A stretch of 64,000 bases of DNA, from positions 2,852,001-2,916,000 of the forward strand of contig CAXXYD010000004.1 of assembly GCA_963675565.2 (NCBI GenBank), in the 5' to 3' direction. A program made the translations under genes and the position numbers. Position 1 is the stretch's first letter; the number at the start of each line of letters is the position of its first letter. This stretch comes from JARRKU01 sp963675565. Its GTDB lineage: Bacteria; Desulfobacterota; Desulfobacteria; Desulfobacterales; Desulfosarcinaceae. The notes beneath the pieces are model-generated. The model did no database searches and had not been told where the DNA came from. It saw only the letters and a program-made list of their open reading frames with translations. Positions 63,537 to 64,000 of the stretch are shown piece after piece.

Positions 63537-64000
63537 TTACGGCTACTCGGAAGAAAATCAGTTGGGAAAACCCTACGATCTTCGTTTGTTGCGGCGACTT
63601 TGGCCCTTTCTCAGCCAATACCGGCGGCTGCTGGCAGGCTCAGTCTTCCTGGTGGTGGCCATCACGGCGCTCGATCTGGCCCTGCCCTACTTTACCAAGG
63701 TAGCCATTGATCAGTATATCGTACCGGTTCAATCCATGGCCCGCGTGTCCGGGTCCGGTGAGAAGGGTCGCCTGCAGCGTTTTTTGACTGTCGATTTGCG
63801 CCATCCCGATGCCCGCCGGATCGCCGGTCAATACCCGCATCTTTTTGAGACCGTTGAGACGGCTCCGGGGACGGCGCGGATCGCCATGAAGGATCTTGCC
63901 GGCCTTTCGCCCGATGATCGGGCGCTTTTGCGTGAAAAGGACCTGCGCGGTCTCGGCTGGCTGGTGATGGTTTTTCTTGGTGTGGTGGGATTGGACTTCG
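63526..64000 (+). CDS. ABC exporter, second half-transporter (cut by the right edge)
   Basis: An open frame from ATG 63526, inside the end of the first half, with 158 visible codons. It starts MRFDYGYSEENQLGKPYDLR and has a first helix LAGSVFLVVAITALDLAL, then KVAIDQYIVP. A loop of about 80 residues (VQSMARVSGSGEKGRL to EKDLRGLG) separates this from the second helix LVMVFLGVVGLDF, much longer than the few residues usual in MsbA/MdlB proteins. The overlap implies translational coupling and a heterodimer. The ATPase lies outside the window. Confidence 0.88.
   Translation, partial: MRFDYGYSEENQLGKPYDLRLLRRLWPFLSQYRRLLAGSVFLVVAITALDLALPYFTKVAIDQYIVPVQSMARVSGSGEKGRLQRFLTVDLRHPDARRIAGQYPHLFETVETAPGTARIAMKDLAGLSPDDRALLREKDLRGLGWLVMVFLGVVGLDF

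Overview
The window looks like a chromosomal segment of a Gram-negative, sulfate-reducer-type deltaproteobacterium (Desulfobacterota, most like the Desulfobacteraceae/Desulfosarcina group). This is inferred from gene style only: a type IVa pilus operon with lipoprotein PilP and PilQ, very many PAS/GAF histidine kinases (one with the N-terminus MSEKPTYEEL common in Desulfobacteria), Fur and FeoA parts in one protein, and moderately GC-rich genes with strong AGGAGG-type ribosome sites. No 16S rRNA, tRNA, CRISPR array, phage or intact insertion sequence was seen.

Layout. 1-12 kb: a truncated GAF/PAS sensor kinase (- strand), an FAH-family hydrolase, an RmlD-like reductase, a 1361-residue exported membrane protein made of two related halves, RecN, and a membrane histidine kinase with a GAF domain. 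12-15.3 kb: a compact + strand run of FmdB zinc ribbon, Fur-FeoA fusion, SH3b protein, PfkB sugar kinase and a YfgM-like TPR protein. 15.3-18.1 kb: an NtrC-type regulator and its kinase (- strand), next to the pilus locus. 18.5-25.1 kb: XRE-type small regulator, pilM-N-O-P-Q and a lipoprotein, closed by a 17-bp-stem terminator. 25.4-30.8 kb (- strand): serS-thrC-LysM protein-TPR lipoprotein. 31-37.3 kb: formyltetrahydrofolate cyclo-ligase, a TrkA-type K+ channel, pcm, a DedA protein with a TTG start, a broken PAS kinase, a YihY-type membrane protein and a thioesterase.

37.5-42.3 kb holds a glyoxylate-bypass cluster read aceK-aceB-aceA (- strand), including the isocitrate dehydrogenase kinase/phosphatase. 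Upstream of it is a CbrA-like symporter-histidine kinase (904 residues) with a small membrane protein in front and a divergent single-domain response regulator. Then come a secreted WxPGHW-repeat protein, a cyclic-nucleotide-binding/methyltransferase fusion resembling PhcB-type proteins, and, convergent with it, a membrane hybrid kinase. 50.9-54.1 kb is looser: a TraB/GumN protein, two or three small genes, a histidine-kinase remnant and an aspartate/glutamate racemase. 54.1-59.3 kb has a CcoI/FixI-like copper ATPase and three quinone-type genes (ubiG-like, ubiE/menG-like, UbiA-family). The window ends with an RNase II-type nuclease and a heterodimeric ABC exporter cut by the right edge.

The most unusual items are the internally duplicated giant membrane protein, the symporter-kinase and methyltransferase-kinase signalling block beside the aceKBA operon, the kinase gene broken by one TAA codon and truncated at its 3' end, and a family of four intergenic repeats built of 7-bp units (AAANNYC), one of which forms a perfect 23-bp inverted repeat. 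A separate perfect 30-bp inverted repeat lies after the RNase gene. All functional statements rest on reading motifs by eye; no database search was possible.
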